Part shown: positions 17,862 through 26,213 of the stretch, piece by piece | Layout: each line of letters begins with the position of its first letter | How positions within the stretch are numbered: position 1 is the stretch's first letter | DNA from: Brachybacterium muris | Lineage (GTDB): Bacteria > Actinomycetota > Actinomycetes > Actinomycetales > Dermabacteraceae | Assembly (NCBI RefSeq): GCF_016907455.1 | Contig: NZ_JAFBCB010000001.1 | Span: forward strand, 434,001 to 498,000 | Length of the DNA stretch: 64,000 nucleotides | Direction: 5' to 3' | Position numbers and translations under genes: made by a program | The notes under the pieces: model-generated | What the model saw: the letters and a program-made list of their open reading frames with translations, nothing else | Told to the model about the DNA's origin: nothing | The model's database searches: none

Positions 17862-18827
17862 TCAGTTCTCCGGCGTGATGGGCACCACGCCGACCGCGAC
17901 CGACAGGGTGCTGGTGGCCCCGGGCGGCCCCACCACGATCCCCTTCAACGGCGGCACGTCGGTGTAGTCCCGCCCCCAGGCCGTGGTCACGAATCGCTGG
18001 TCCACGAAGGTGCGGTTGGTGGGGTCGATGTCCACCCAGCCGGTGCCGGGGACCAGCACGCTGAGCCACGCGTGGGAGGCGGCAGAGCCGATCATCCCTC
18101 CGTCGGGCTGGGTGCTGAGCTCCCCGTCGGCGCTGCGGGCGGTGCGCAGGTACCCGGAGACGTACCGGGCGGCCAGCCCCGCGGCACGTGCCACGGCCAC
18201 GCCCACGTGGGAGAAGTCCTGGCACACGCCGTGGCGGGCGCTGAGCACCTCCTCCAGGGTGGAGGTGACGGTGGTGGCGCCCGAGGCGTAGGTGAAATCG
18301 GTGTGGATCAGGGCGGTCAGGTGTGCCAGGCACTCGCCGATCGGCCGCTGCGGGGTGAACACCTCCGCGGAGATCTCTCGCACGGCGTGGGAGGTGCGGA
18401 TGCGCGGTGATGGCTGGGTGAAGTCGATGCTGGCGGCCGGCATCAGCGGCCCCCAGTTCTCCGGCAGGCAGCTCTCGAAGGGCCGGGACATGGTCTCGGT
18501 GGGATACCGGCGCTCTGCGACCGACACCCGCGCTCGGGAGTGCACCTCGAGGTGGTCGTGGGGCTGGTCCACCATCAGATAGGTGGAGGAGTTGCCGTAG
18601 AAGTCGGTGTGGGCGGTGAGCCGGGCCGGGGCGGGATCCACCGTCACCTCGTGGGACAGCACCCGCTGGTACAGGGTGGCGCGGGGCTCCACATGGGCGC
18701 GGCCGTAGTTGCGGGTGACCGGTTTGGCGTACCGGTAGGAGGTGAGGTGGTGCAGTGCGTAGTCGACGGCTTCCACTGCGGCCTGGTCGTCCAGGCGCAG
18801 GGGGACCGGGGGCAGCATCTCAGACAT
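17862..18827 (-). CDS. Transglutaminase-like cysteine peptidase/ligase
   Basis: 321 residues. An N-terminal beta-sandwich region (Bact_transglu_N) is followed by a transglutaminase core with the Cys-His-Asp triad: Cys202 in RHGVCQDFSHV, His252 in SHAWLSV and Asp268 in WVDIDPTN. There is no signal peptide. The start overlaps the end of the ATP-grasp/alpha-E gene by 8 nt. Families in this trio recur together in bacteria and have been proposed to make and trim peptide tags or modified peptides; the substrate is unknown. Confidence 0.88.
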   Translation of the reverse strand: MSEMLPPVPLRLDDQAAVEAVDYALHHLTSYRYAKPVTRNYGRAHVEPRATLYQRVLSHEVTVDPAPARLTAHTDFYGNSSTYLMVDQPHDHLEVHSRARVSVAERRYPTETMSRPFESCLPENWGPLMPAASIDFTQPSPRIRTSHAVREISAEVFTPQRPIGECLAHLTALIHTDFTYASGATTVTSTLEEVLSARHGVCQDFSHVGVAVARAAGLAARYVSGYLRTARSADGELSTQPDGGMIGSAASHAWLSVLVPGTGWVDIDPTNRTFVDQRFVTTAWGRDYTDVPPLKGIVVGPPGATSTLSVAVGVVPITPEN

Positions 18828-21063
18828 CGTCGAACCCCCAGGGGGAGGTGGATTCGGTGGGACGGAAGTACACGTCCTCCAGGGCGCCGGCCAGCTCCCG
18901 CAGGGAGGTGATGGCCCCGGAGGTCTCGTCCAGCAGCGCTGTCGCGGAAGGACCGGCCGTGGAGGCAGGCTGCAGCAGCTCCCGGGGCGACCAGCCGGTC
19001 ACCCGCGTACGCAGGGAGCTCAGCGGGGCCCTCAGCTCGGGCGAGGGGGTGGACTCCGGCAGGCGGTCCAGGCTCGCCCCCAGCTTCTCCAGCTGGAAGG
19101 CGAGGGACCGGGGCAGGGTGGCGTCGGCCAGCAGCAGCTCCAGCAGCAGCTCGGGCTGCACGGCCGCGTGGTAGTAGCGACGGTAGGACGCGCCGGACTC
19201 GGTGATCACCGCGACCGCCTGGGTCACGCGGGCCTCGGCCTCGTCGTGCCGGCGGTGGCCCAGGGTGGCGCGCAGCAGTGCCAGCAGCCCCAGGGTGCGC
19301 TCGATCCTGCGACCGGTCTCGGCCAGGTCCCATCCCAGGTTCCGGGGCATCGAGTCGGTGATCGCCCCGGACAGGGTGAGACAGCCGTCGATGATGTCGG
19401 TCAGGGCAGGCTCCAGCGGCTGGGAGTCCACCTGGCCCAAGGTACGGATCCGGGCGCGCATGCGTGCGATCACCGGCCAGATGTCGTCGGAGACCAGGTC
19501 GCGCAGGGTGCGGGTGGTGTGCGCCAGGGAGTCGAAGGACTGCGCCAGTGAACCGGGGCGGTCCACCGCGGTGAGCAGCGCGGTGATCTCGGTGTGCACC
19601 TCCTCGGGATCCTTCAGGTCCACCTGGTGGAAGCCGGGGAAGGTGGTGGTCACGTCGGTGACGGCCCTCAGCAGCACACCCAGGGCGGTGCGGGCCGTGG
19701 TGCCGCGCTCGGATCCGAGGTCGTTGGTGGTGTCCAGCACGGTGCGCAGCAGGCGGGACGTGAGGTCCACCCGCTCCAGGTAGCGGCCGAACCAGAACAG
19801 ATCCGCGCCGATCGAGCGGGTCATCGCCGGGTACGCCGGCAGCGTGGACCGGGTGACGGCGGCAGGGGAGGCCTCCTCCGATGCGGCAGTGGCGGTCTCC
19901 GGCACCAGCACCCACACGTCCTTCACGGCGGTGGGGGCATCATCGGTGGTGGTGGCGATACCTCCGGGCAACACCTCGTAGTCGTCGGCCCCCGCGAGCA
20001 CCAGCAGGCGCAGGGTGACGGGCCGCTGGACCGGCCGCTTCCCGCCCGCGGGGTCCAGGGACAGAGCGGTGGACCACTCGGGTGCCGAATCCGTGGCAGG
20101 GGAGCGCAACTGGAGGTCCTCGTGGAGGATCTGACGGCACAGGTCCGGCAGCGCCTTACGCAGGGCGGGGTTCTCCAGCAGTCCGGCGCCGAGGGGGTTC
20201 ACCACCTCCACGTCGCCGTTGCGAGCGGCCTCCACCAGCCCGGTCACGCCGCGCAGAGGCGTGGGCCCCAGGTCCAGCGGGTCCAGCTGCTGCGACGGTG
20301 CCAGGCGGATCAGCGTGTCCACGGCCTCCGCTGGATCGGCCTGCACCCCCGGCACGCGCAGCGTGAGCAGACCGGAACCGGTGCGCAGGTCGGTGGCGGA
20401 GACCACGGGGGCCCCCAGCAGGTTCGCGAACCAGTGATGGTCGAAGGTGAGCAGCGGGTCCTCGCCCTTGCCCAGCAGCACCACTGCCCGGCCCGAGCCG
20501 CCGTCGGCCCTGCCACGGAGGTCCAGTGCGGTGCGGATGCGGTCGAAGAAGGGGTGCAGGCGGCGCAGCTCCGTGGAGCGGTACAGCCCCGGCGCGCACC
20601 GGGACAGCACCCGGCGCATCTCCAGGGCGAACCCGGCGCCGTGGGGCACGTCGACCTGGTCCTCGATCACCCGCCACTGGCCGTCGGCGGTGCGGGCCAC
20701 CGTGCAGGCCAGCGCGAACAGGCGCTGCGAACCACGGGCCGGGATCCCCACGGCGGTGCGCAGGTAGGCGGGGTCCTCCAGCAGCTCGGCAGTGGGGGCC
20801 ACATCGCTGCCGAACACCGTGCGCGGCCCGTACAGGTCCGAGTACAGCGCATCCAGCAGGCGAGCACGCTGCACCAGCCCCGCGGAGAGGTCGTCCCACT
20901 CGGATGCGGTGATCACCGCAGGGAGGGGATCGATCATCCCGGGTGCCGCCCCGGACACGTCGGCCGCGAACATGGCGGCGGCGTCCGAGGAAGCCCGGCG
21001 CAGGGCGGAAGGGCCCATCACATCGAGTTCGGCCGCCAGCGAGCGGGGGGTGGAGGAGCTCAC
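18820..21063 (-). CDS. Circularly permuted ATP-grasp protein fused to an alpha-E domain
   Basis: About 747 residues. The first half matches the circularly permuted ATP-grasp (DUF404/DUF407) proteins, with segments such as LYSDLYGPRTV, LFALACTVARTADGQWRVIEDQ and VVNPLGAGLLENPAL. The second half, from about TRSIGADLFWFGRYLER, is the helical alpha-E domain. In many genomes these are separate genes, so this is a natural fusion. ATP-grasp members form peptide bonds by acyl phosphates. The GTG at 21063 avoids overlap with the AIM24 gene; an ATG at 21111 would overlap it by 26 nt. Confidence 0.85.
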   Translation of the reverse strand: MSSSTPRSLAAELDVMGPSALRRASSDAAAMFAADVSGAAPGMIDPLPAVITASEWDDLSAGLVQRARLLDALYSDLYGPRTVFGSDVAPTAELLEDPAYLRTAVGIPARGSQRLFALACTVARTADGQWRVIEDQVDVPHGAGFALEMRRVLSRCAPGLYRSTELRRLHPFFDRIRTALDLRGRADGGSGRAVVLLGKGEDPLLTFDHHWFANLLGAPVVSATDLRTGSGLLTLRVPGVQADPAEAVDTLIRLAPSQQLDPLDLGPTPLRGVTGLVEAARNGDVEVVNPLGAGLLENPALRKALPDLCRQILHEDLQLRSPATDSAPEWSTALSLDPAGGKRPVQRPVTLRLLVLAGADDYEVLPGGIATTTDDAPTAVKDVWVLVPETATAASEEASPAAVTRSTLPAYPAMTRSIGADLFWFGRYLERVDLTSRLLRTVLDTTNDLGSERGTTARTALGVLLRAVTDVTTTFPGFHQVDLKDPEEVHTEITALLTAVDRPGSLAQSFDSLAHTTRTLRDLVSDDIWPVIARMRARIRTLGQVDSQPLEPALTDIIDGCLTLSGAITDSMPRNLGWDLAETGRRIERTLGLLALLRATLGHRRHDEAEARVTQAVAVITESGASYRRYYHAAVQPELLLELLLADATLPRSLAFQLEKLGASLDRLPESTPSPELRAPLSSLRTRVTGWSPRELLQPASTAGPSATALLDETSGAITSLRELAGALEDVYFRPTESTSPWGFDDV

Positions 21064-21085
21064 CGGTTCATCGTAGGCGGGCGCC

Positions 21086-21763
21086 TCAACCGGCGCTGAC
21101 CACCGGGACACCCTCGGAGGGCTGGACCACCACGAAGCCGGGGCCGTGGAAGGCCAGCTGGAAGGACTCGCCGGAGCCGCGGCCGATCAGGGAGCCCATC
21201 TTGAAGTCGTTCTTGATCTGGGGCTGCAGGTTCGCCGACCAGCACACCGCCGCCTGCGGGTCCACGAAGGTGGGCTGGCGGGAACAGTCCAGCAGCATCG
21301 GGGGACCGTCGGAGGTGACCGCGACCATGCCCTGCCCCTGCAGGAACAGGTTGAACAGGCCCCCGGCCATGAAGCCTGCACCGCCGAGGGAGCGGATGTC
21401 CCACTGGATGGAGCTGTCGAACGCCAGCATGTTCTTGGTGTTCAGCGTGAGGGCGTCGTTCTCCAGCTGGATCAGGAAGATCTCGTGGGCCTGGCGGGCG
21501 TAGAAGATCTCCCCGTGGCCGCGGGTGCGCATCATGTTGGCGCCCTCGCCCGTGGCCATCTTCTTCAGCAGCTTCATGCCGCCGCCGGAGCCCTGGTACG
21601 AGAAGTCCATCTGCCCCTGGTAGGCGACCATGGCGCCCGCGGCGGAGATGATCTCCGGTGCCTGCGGGTGCAGGGCGCAGCGCAGCATCTTGTGGGACTG
21701 AAGCGTCCACCGGTCGTTGGTCTGCTTCTCCTGATTGGAGGCGTCGAAAAGGTTCGAGCGCAT
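21086..21763 (-). CDS. AIM24-family protein
   Basis: 225 residues of the TIGR00266/AIM24 beta-rich family, with glycine-rich segments (SYQGSGGGMKLLKKMATGEGANMMRTRGHG and SLGGAGFMAGGLFNLFLQGQG). No enzymatic motif is known. A GGGGGAACC ribosome site precedes the ATG. It is the first gene of a three-gene minus-strand unit with the ATP-grasp/alpha-E and transglutaminase genes, so a shared process is likely. The function is unknown. Confidence 0.8.
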   Translation of the reverse strand: MRSNLFDASNQEKQTNDRWTLQSHKMLRCALHPQAPEIISAAGAMVAYQGQMDFSYQGSGGGMKLLKKMATGEGANMMRTRGHGEIFYARQAHEIFLIQLENDALTLNTKNMLAFDSSIQWDIRSLGGAGFMAGGLFNLFLQGQGMVAVTSDGPPMLLDCSRQPTFVDPQAAVCWSANLQPQIKNDFKMGSLIGRGSGESFQLAFHGPGFVVVQPSEGVPVVSAG

Positions 21764-21883
21764 GGTTCCCCCTTGAGTCCGACCGGGCCCCGCCCGGAGT
21801 TCGTGGCGACGCTGCTGCGCCGCGCGCGCATCGTCTCACGGGCGGGACCGACGGTGAAGGGGTGGGTCAGCCGACCTGGCCCC

Positions 21884-21976
21884 GGGTGGGGAGGCCGGCT
21901 GCCGCCCCGGGGCCGGGGTGGGGAGGCCGGCTGCCGCCCCGGGGCCGGGGTGGGGAGGCCGGCTGCCGCCCCGGGG
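21884..21976. repeat. Three tandem 32-bp GC-rich repeats
   Basis: The unit GGTGGGGAGGCCGGCTGCCG plus CCCCGGGGCC recurs with a period of exactly 32 bp (the landmark T falls at 21887, 21919 and 21951). It fills most of the gap between copZ and the AIM24 gene. Each unit can fold into a short GGCCGGC/GCCG hairpin. Confidence 0.85.
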
Positions 21977-21990
21977 AGCGCAGAGGTGGG

Positions 21991-22218
21991 TCAGGCGGGG
22001 GCGTCGGTGAGCTGGTAGTCGCCGGCCTCGTCCACCGCGGCCAGCAGGTCGTCCTTGGAGACCTCGCCGTCCGCCGTGACGGTGAGGGTGGAGGTGCCGC
22101 CGGTGACCAGCTCGACCTGCACGTCGGAGACGCCGTCGATCGCGGAGACCTCCTCGGTCACCGCGCTCACGCAATGGCCGCAGGTGAGGCCGGTCAGTCC
22201 GTAGGTGGAAGTGCTCAT
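21991..22218 (-). CDS. copZ: Copper chaperone, heavy-metal-associated domain (CopZ-like)
   Basis: 75-residue HMA domain with the metal-binding CxxC in LTGLTCGHCVSAV and the predicted beta-alpha-beta-beta-alpha-beta fold. It would carry Cu(I) in the cytoplasm, usually to a CopA-type ATPase, but none is in the window. A CsoR-type palindrome lies about 130 nt upstream, fitting copper induction. Confidence 0.88.
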   Translation of the reverse strand: MSTSTYGLTGLTCGHCVSAVTEEVSAIDGVSDVQVELVTGGTSTLTVTADGEVSKDDLLAAVDEAGDYQLTDAPA

Positions 22219-22347
22219 GGTGTTCTCCTCTGTCTCGATGCGTTTGTCTCGATGCGTTCAGTGGCGCCTCAGCCGCCCGGTGGCGCCTCACTGTGACCCC
22301 ATCACGGGGCTCGCGCGGCGCTCCCAGGGCAGCGTTCCTGCCACCTT

Positions 22348-22364
22348 ATACCCCGAGGGGGTAT
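22348..22364. promoter_or_regulatory. CsoR-type copper operator
   Basis: ATACCCCGAGGGGGTAT, a palindrome of the ATACCCC-N3-GGGGTAT type bound by CsoR repressors in actinobacteria. It lies upstream of copZ. No csoR gene is present in the window. Confidence 0.75.
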
Positions 22365-22488
22365 GCGTGTGGGGATGGGGGAGGGCGCAACCACGTGAGG
22401 GTGGGGGTGGGCGCGCAACCAGAGGGGCAGGGGAGAGGGCGAAGGGATGGAGTGGACCACGGAGGGCGTTACCACGGCGTCAACTGGT

Positions 22489-22534
22489 CCTATGTGATCA
22501 GCTACGACATATATGCCGGTGCTGATCACATAGG
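22489..22534. repeat. 14-bp inverted repeat around an AT-rich core
   Basis: CCTATGTGATCAGC (22489-22502) and its perfect complement (22521-22534) flank an 18-nt core containing ACATATATG. It lies in the 545-bp gene-free stretch between copZ and the kinase gene. It could be a regulator site or the scar of a small mobile element. Confidence 0.7.
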
Positions 22535-22570
22535 TCCGGTACGGCTCAGTCCCGTCCCCTCAGCACCGGA

Positions 22571-22643
22571 ACCCGCCGCGCCGCCACCCGCCGCGCCGCC
22601 ACCCGCTGCGCCGCCACCCGCTGCGCCGCCACCCGCAGCGCCG
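22571..22643. repeat. Five tandem 15-bp repeats before the kinase gene
   Basis: The unit ACCCGCYGCGCCGCC recurs at 22571, 22586, 22601, 22616 and 22631 (the last partly diverged). Its 15-bp period keeps a reading frame (Pro/Ala-rich), but no convincing gene contains it. Confidence 0.8.
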
Positions 22644-22763
22644 GGACCCCGTACCCGACCCAGGCGTCCACCTGTGCAGGAGCCGTGCAGGCCAGGTGAG
22701 GGAACGCGGGGACATCCCCGCTAGAAGCAGCCGGTGCGGCAGCAGCCTCGTAGCATGGCCACC

Positions 22764-24881
22764 ATGGTCGACCCCCGCCCTCTCCGCCCGGCGCGCCGTG
22801 ATCCGCGGCTCGTCGCGCTCGCCGAGGACTCCGGCTACGAGATCCAGGGCCGCATCGGCGCCGGCGGGATGGGGATCGTGTACCGCGGCAGGGACGCCGA
22901 CGGCAACGACGTCGCGATCAAGCTGCTGCGACACGAGATCTCCGACGACCCCCGCGCACGGGAGCGCCTGGCCAGGGAGGTCGCGGCCCAGCAGCGGGTG
23001 CGCAACGACAACATCGTGCGGATCCTCGATGCCGAGCTCGACTCCGGTGATGCTTTCGTGGTCACCGAGTTCATCCCCGGCCCCACCCTGGAGGACGCCG
23101 TGCACTCCCATGGCGGCCTCCATCCGGAGGCGGTGCGGGAGCTCGGCCTGGTGATGGGGGAGACCCTGCGCGACATCCACGCCGCCGGGGTGGTGCACCG
23201 CGACCTCAAGCCCAGCAACGTGCTGCTGCGTGGGGCCACCGAGGGCGACCTGGCCGTGTTCGATCCGGACGGGGACCGCCTGGACCCGGTGATCATCGAC
23301 TTCGGCATCGCCATCGCCGCCGAGGAATCCCGCCTGACCTCCACCGGCCTGGTGATGGGCACCGCCGCGTACTTGGACCCGGAGGTGGTGCGCACCAACC
23401 ACACCGGCGAGGCCGGCGACTGGTGGGCATGGGCTGCGCTGCTGGCCTTCGCCGCCACCGGCCGGGAGCCCTACGGGGGTGGCCGGGCCGACCTGGTGTT
23501 CCTGCGGGCCGAGCGCGGGGAGATCGACGTGGACGGCACGCCGACGGAACTGGCCCAGTGGCTGCGCTCCGCTCTGCAGGCCGATCCCGAGCAGCGACCC
23601 CTACCCGAGGAGATGATCGAGGGACTCGCTGCCCTTGACCTCAGCTACTACGACGACCCCGGCCCCACCGAGGCGATATCGGCTGGGACCCGCACAGCGG
23701 CACTGCCCCTGGCCGACGGAGCCGGCGCGGTCACGCCCGCCGACGCCCGAGGACGCGAGGCGGAGCAGGGGCAGCAGGGCAGTCACGAGGCGGGGCAGGG
23801 GCAGCAGGGCAGTCACGAGGCGGGGCAGGACGATACCCAGGTGATCGAACCGGTCGAGGCGCCCACCGCGGCGCTTCCCGTGATCGACGAGGCCGGTGCG
23901 ACCCAGCGCCTGCCCATCGTCCCGGAGTCACCCGGCGCGGACCAGCCGACGCAGCGCATCGACCTGCAGGGCCCCGCCACCGAAGCCCTGCCGGTGATGG
24001 GGACCCCCACCAGGCAGATGCCTGCCGTGCGCCCGGAGGGCGGACAGCCTTACCGCAGCAGTGGCGGGTACCCGGTCCAGCGGGCACCTCAGGGTGATCC
24101 CTACCGGCAGCAGCCCGTGCAGGCGCAGGCGCCGCCGGTGCAGATGCCGCCGCGGCAGGCAACGCCGATGCAAATGCCGCCGGGACACACGGCGCCAGGC
24201 CACACGGCACCGGGACACATGCCGCCGGGCCAGATGGCGCCGGGCCAGATGGCCCCGTACGGGCCCTGGCAGCCGCCGGTCCCGCCGCCCCCGCGCCGCC
24301 CGCTGCTGGTGTGGACCGGGCACCTGCTGCTGATCGGCCTGGCCGCGGTGGCGCCGTACGTGTCCCTGATGCTGCTGCTGGTGCTGGGCACCCTGGCCCG
24401 CACCTGGGAGCGCTCGCACCAGGCGCTGGCTCAACGGCGCCTCCGCGGCGCCACCGGATCCGGAGCGTCCTTCGCGGTCGGCGCCGCTGCTCCGCTGCGG
24501 CTACTGCTGTCCCTGGTGGAGATCGCGCTGCAGGTGCTGCTGCCCCTGCTGCTCGGCCTGCTGGTGGGTATCGCCGTGGACGCGGCCTGGACCGTGCTGC
24601 GCACCGCACCACCGCCGGACGGCATCGCGTTCGCCGTGGCCATGGCTGTGACCCTGCTCATCACCTGGGTGGGGATCGGCAGTCGCACCACCCGAGCCGG
24701 AGCCCACCGGATGGTGGATGCAGCCGCGCCGGACCGGGTGTGGACAGTGGTCGTGGCAGTTCTCCTGCTGCTGCTGGTGATCGCCGTGGCCACCACGATC
24801 GTGGCCCGCGGCGGGGTGGTGGACTACTTCCCCTTCGGGGCCGGGCCCCGGCTGGACGACATAGCGATCTGGCGGCGCTGA
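22764..24881 (+). CDS. Membrane-anchored Ser/Thr protein kinase
   Basis: 705 residues. The kinase domain covers about residues 25-290, with the glycine loop GAGGMG (32-37), catalytic Lys53 (VAIKLL), HRDLKPSN (145-152) and DFG (179-181). A long low-complexity linker follows, rich in Gln, Pro and Met and containing two copies of an 11-residue block (GQQGSHEAGQ type) and repeated PPGHTAPGH/PGQMAPG units. About four membrane helices follow at the C-terminus. There are no PASTA repeats. ATG 22764 lies 7 nt after a TAGCAT box, so the mRNA is probably leaderless; ATGs at 22734 and 22755 are alternatives. Confidence 0.88.
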   Translation: MVDPRPLRPARRDPRLVALAEDSGYEIQGRIGAGGMGIVYRGRDADGNDVAIKLLRHEISDDPRARERLAREVAAQQRVRNDNIVRILDAELDSGDAFVVTEFIPGPTLEDAVHSHGGLHPEAVRELGLVMGETLRDIHAAGVVHRDLKPSNVLLRGATEGDLAVFDPDGDRLDPVIIDFGIAIAAEESRLTSTGLVMGTAAYLDPEVVRTNHTGEAGDWWAWAALLAFAATGREPYGGGRADLVFLRAERGEIDVDGTPTELAQWLRSALQADPEQRPLPEEMIEGLAALDLSYYDDPGPTEAISAGTRTAALPLADGAGAVTPADARGREAEQGQQGSHEAGQGQQGSHEAGQDDTQVIEPVEAPTAALPVIDEAGATQRLPIVPESPGADQPTQRIDLQGPATEALPVMGTPTRQMPAVRPEGGQPYRSSGGYPVQRAPQGDPYRQQPVQAQAPPVQMPPRQATPMQMPPGHTAPGHTAPGHMPPGQMAPGQMAPYGPWQPPVPPPPRRPLLVWTGHLLLIGLAAVAPYVSLMLLLVLGTLARTWERSHQALAQRRLRGATGSGASFAVGAAAPLRLLLSLVEIALQVLLPLLLGLLVGIAVDAAWTVLRTAPPPDGIAFAVAMAVTLLITWVGIGSRTTRAGAHRMVDAAAPDRVWTVVVAVLLLLLVIAVATTIVARGGVVDYFPFGAGPRLDDIAIWRR

Positions 24882-24997
24882 CCCGAAGCCGCCCACGCCC
24901 TGCCGCTCCTTCACCCTCCCTGAACGTTGACTTATGGGCGTTACACTCGCCCCCGTCCCATCCATCCGCAGTGCCCCACAGGGGGTGAGGAGAGTCC

Positions 24998-25810
24998 ATG
25001 GCCTCGTCGTCGAAGTCAGCGCAGAGCCGCCGTGAGGCGCAGCGTGAAGCCATCCGCCAACAGCGGCAGGCCGAGCTGCGTCGCCAACGTACCGTGCGCA
25101 ACGTCGTGATCGCCGTGGTCACCGTGGCCGCACTCGTGCTCCTGGCAGGTGCCGGCTACCTCATCTACCGCTCCCTGCAGCCCGAAGGGCCCGTGGCCAC
25201 CCCGGAGGGCGTGGCCGAGGACCAGGGCTACCTGACGCTGGGCGCCCCGGCCGATTCCGGCAAGCCTGTCCTGGAGATCCACCTCGACTTCATGTGCCCC
25301 CACTGCGGCACCTTCGAGGAGATCAACAGCGCCGACGTGCAGACCATCGTGGACAACGAGGAGGCCACTGTGCAGATCGTGCCGCGCAGGATCCTGGACA
25401 GGTCCTCCACCTCGGGCGACTTCTCCACCCGTGCCGCCAACGCCCTGGTGTGCGTGTACGAGGACGACCCGGCCAACACGATGGAGTTCCAGGCGGCCAT
25501 GTTCGCCGATCAGCCCACCCAGGGCACCGCCGGCCTCAGCAACGAGGAGATCTGGGCCCACGCCCAGGCCGCCGGTGCCTCCGAGAGCGTGCAGAGCTGC
25601 ATCGACAACCGCACCTACCAGGGCTGGGTGCGAGGACCCGTGGACGCGTACGCCCAGGAGAAGACCACCGTCACCCCGTACGTCGAGATCGCCGGCGAGG
25701 AGTTCCAGGACTGGGCCACCCCCGGGGCCTTGCGTGAGGCCGTGCTGGCTGCGGGCGGCGGCGCTGCTCCGTCCGACGGCGGCGGTGCCTCCGACGCCGG
25801 GCAGGGCTGA
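24998..25810 (+). CDS. DsbA-family thioredoxin-fold membrane protein
   Basis: 270 residues. A charged cytoplasmic N-terminus (about 35 residues) and one membrane anchor (VVIAVVTVAALVLLAGAGYLIYR) are followed by an extracytoplasmic thioredoxin domain with a CPHC active site in DFMCPHCGTF. It is probably a disulfide oxidoreductase for exported proteins, like actinobacterial membrane-tethered DsbA proteins. A GGTGAGGAGAG ribosome site precedes the ATG. The C-terminal tail is Gly/Ala/Ser-rich. Confidence 0.88.
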   Translation: MASSSKSAQSRREAQREAIRQQRQAELRRQRTVRNVVIAVVTVAALVLLAGAGYLIYRSLQPEGPVATPEGVAEDQGYLTLGAPADSGKPVLEIHLDFMCPHCGTFEEINSADVQTIVDNEEATVQIVPRRILDRSSTSGDFSTRAANALVCVYEDDPANTMEFQAAMFADQPTQGTAGLSNEEIWAHAQAAGASESVQSCIDNRTYQGWVRGPVDAYAQEKTTVTPYVEIAGEEFQDWATPGALREAVLAAGGGAAPSDGGGASDAGQG

Positions 25811-25861
25811 TCCGGCTCCGATAGCATGTCGGGGCCGGTCGCTGATCGACCGGCCCCATCC

Positions 25862-25933
25862 GCTGGAGTGGCGCAACGGTAGCGCACCTGTCTTGTAAAC
25901 AGGTGGTTGCGGGTTCGATTCCCGTCTCCAGCT
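25862..25933 (+). tRNA. tRNA-Thr (anticodon UGU)
   Basis: A 72-nt cloverleaf. Acceptor GCTGGAG pairs with CTCCAGC, the D-arm is GCGCAACGGTAGCGC, the anticodon stem CCTGT/ACAGG has the loop CTTGTAA (anticodon TGT), and the T-arm is GCGGGTTCGATTCCCGT. The CCA end is not encoded. Confidence 0.95.
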
Positions 25934-25937
25934 CTGA

Positions 25938-25952
25938 ATCCCACTATGGGAT
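25938..25952. promoter_or_regulatory. Palindromic operator of the toxin-antitoxin pair
   Basis: ATCCCACTATGGGAT, 6-bp arms with a 3-nt centre, ends 10 nt before a TATTCT -10 box (25962-25967) and 21 nt before the antitoxin ATG. It is the likely autoregulatory site for the ribbon-helix-helix antitoxin. Confidence 0.6.
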
Positions 25953-25973
25953 GCGTGGCGGTATTCTGGTCCC

Positions 25974-26207
25974 ATGACCACACAGATCGCAGTGCGCCTT
26001 CCCGACGAGATGGTCGCCTTCCTCGACGATTCCGTCGCCGCCGGGAAGGCATCCAGCCGTGCAGCGCTGGTGGCCGCAGCGCTCGAGCGTGAGATGCGAA
26101 CGCGTGCCGCCGAGGCCGATGTCCTGCTCCTTGACCGCATGGGCGCGGCTGATGACCTCGACGATCTTGTCGCCTGGTCGGTCGGTCGTTCCTCCCTCGA
26201 GGACTGA
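25974..26207 (+). CDS. Ribbon-helix-helix antitoxin
   Basis: 77 residues. The N-terminal ribbon-helix-helix DNA-binding fold (TTQIAVRLPDEMVAFLDDSVAAGKASSRAALVAAALERE) is followed by an acidic tail that would wrap the toxin. It is the first gene of a two-gene toxin-antitoxin unit, 6 nt before the toxin. The ATG lies 6 nt after TATTCT, suggesting a leaderless start. Confidence 0.87.
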   Translation: MTTQIAVRLPDEMVAFLDDSVAAGKASSRAALVAAALEREMRTRAAEADVLLLDRMGAADDLDDLVAWSVGRSSLED

Positions 26208-26213
26208 GCGCTC

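Noticed and set aside
19594-21099. 501-residue plus-strand open frame
   Set aside because: Antisense to the ATP-grasp/alpha-E gene, with no recognisable domain or start signal.
21884-22643. Tandem repeats as a CRISPR array
   Set aside because: Units of 32 and 15 bp are directly adjacent with no unique spacers, and no cas genes are present.
22293-22724. 143-residue Pro/Ala-rich frame over the 15-bp repeats
   Set aside because: No ribosome site, composition set by the tandem repeat, and the first half is arbitrary; kept as a repeat, not a gene.
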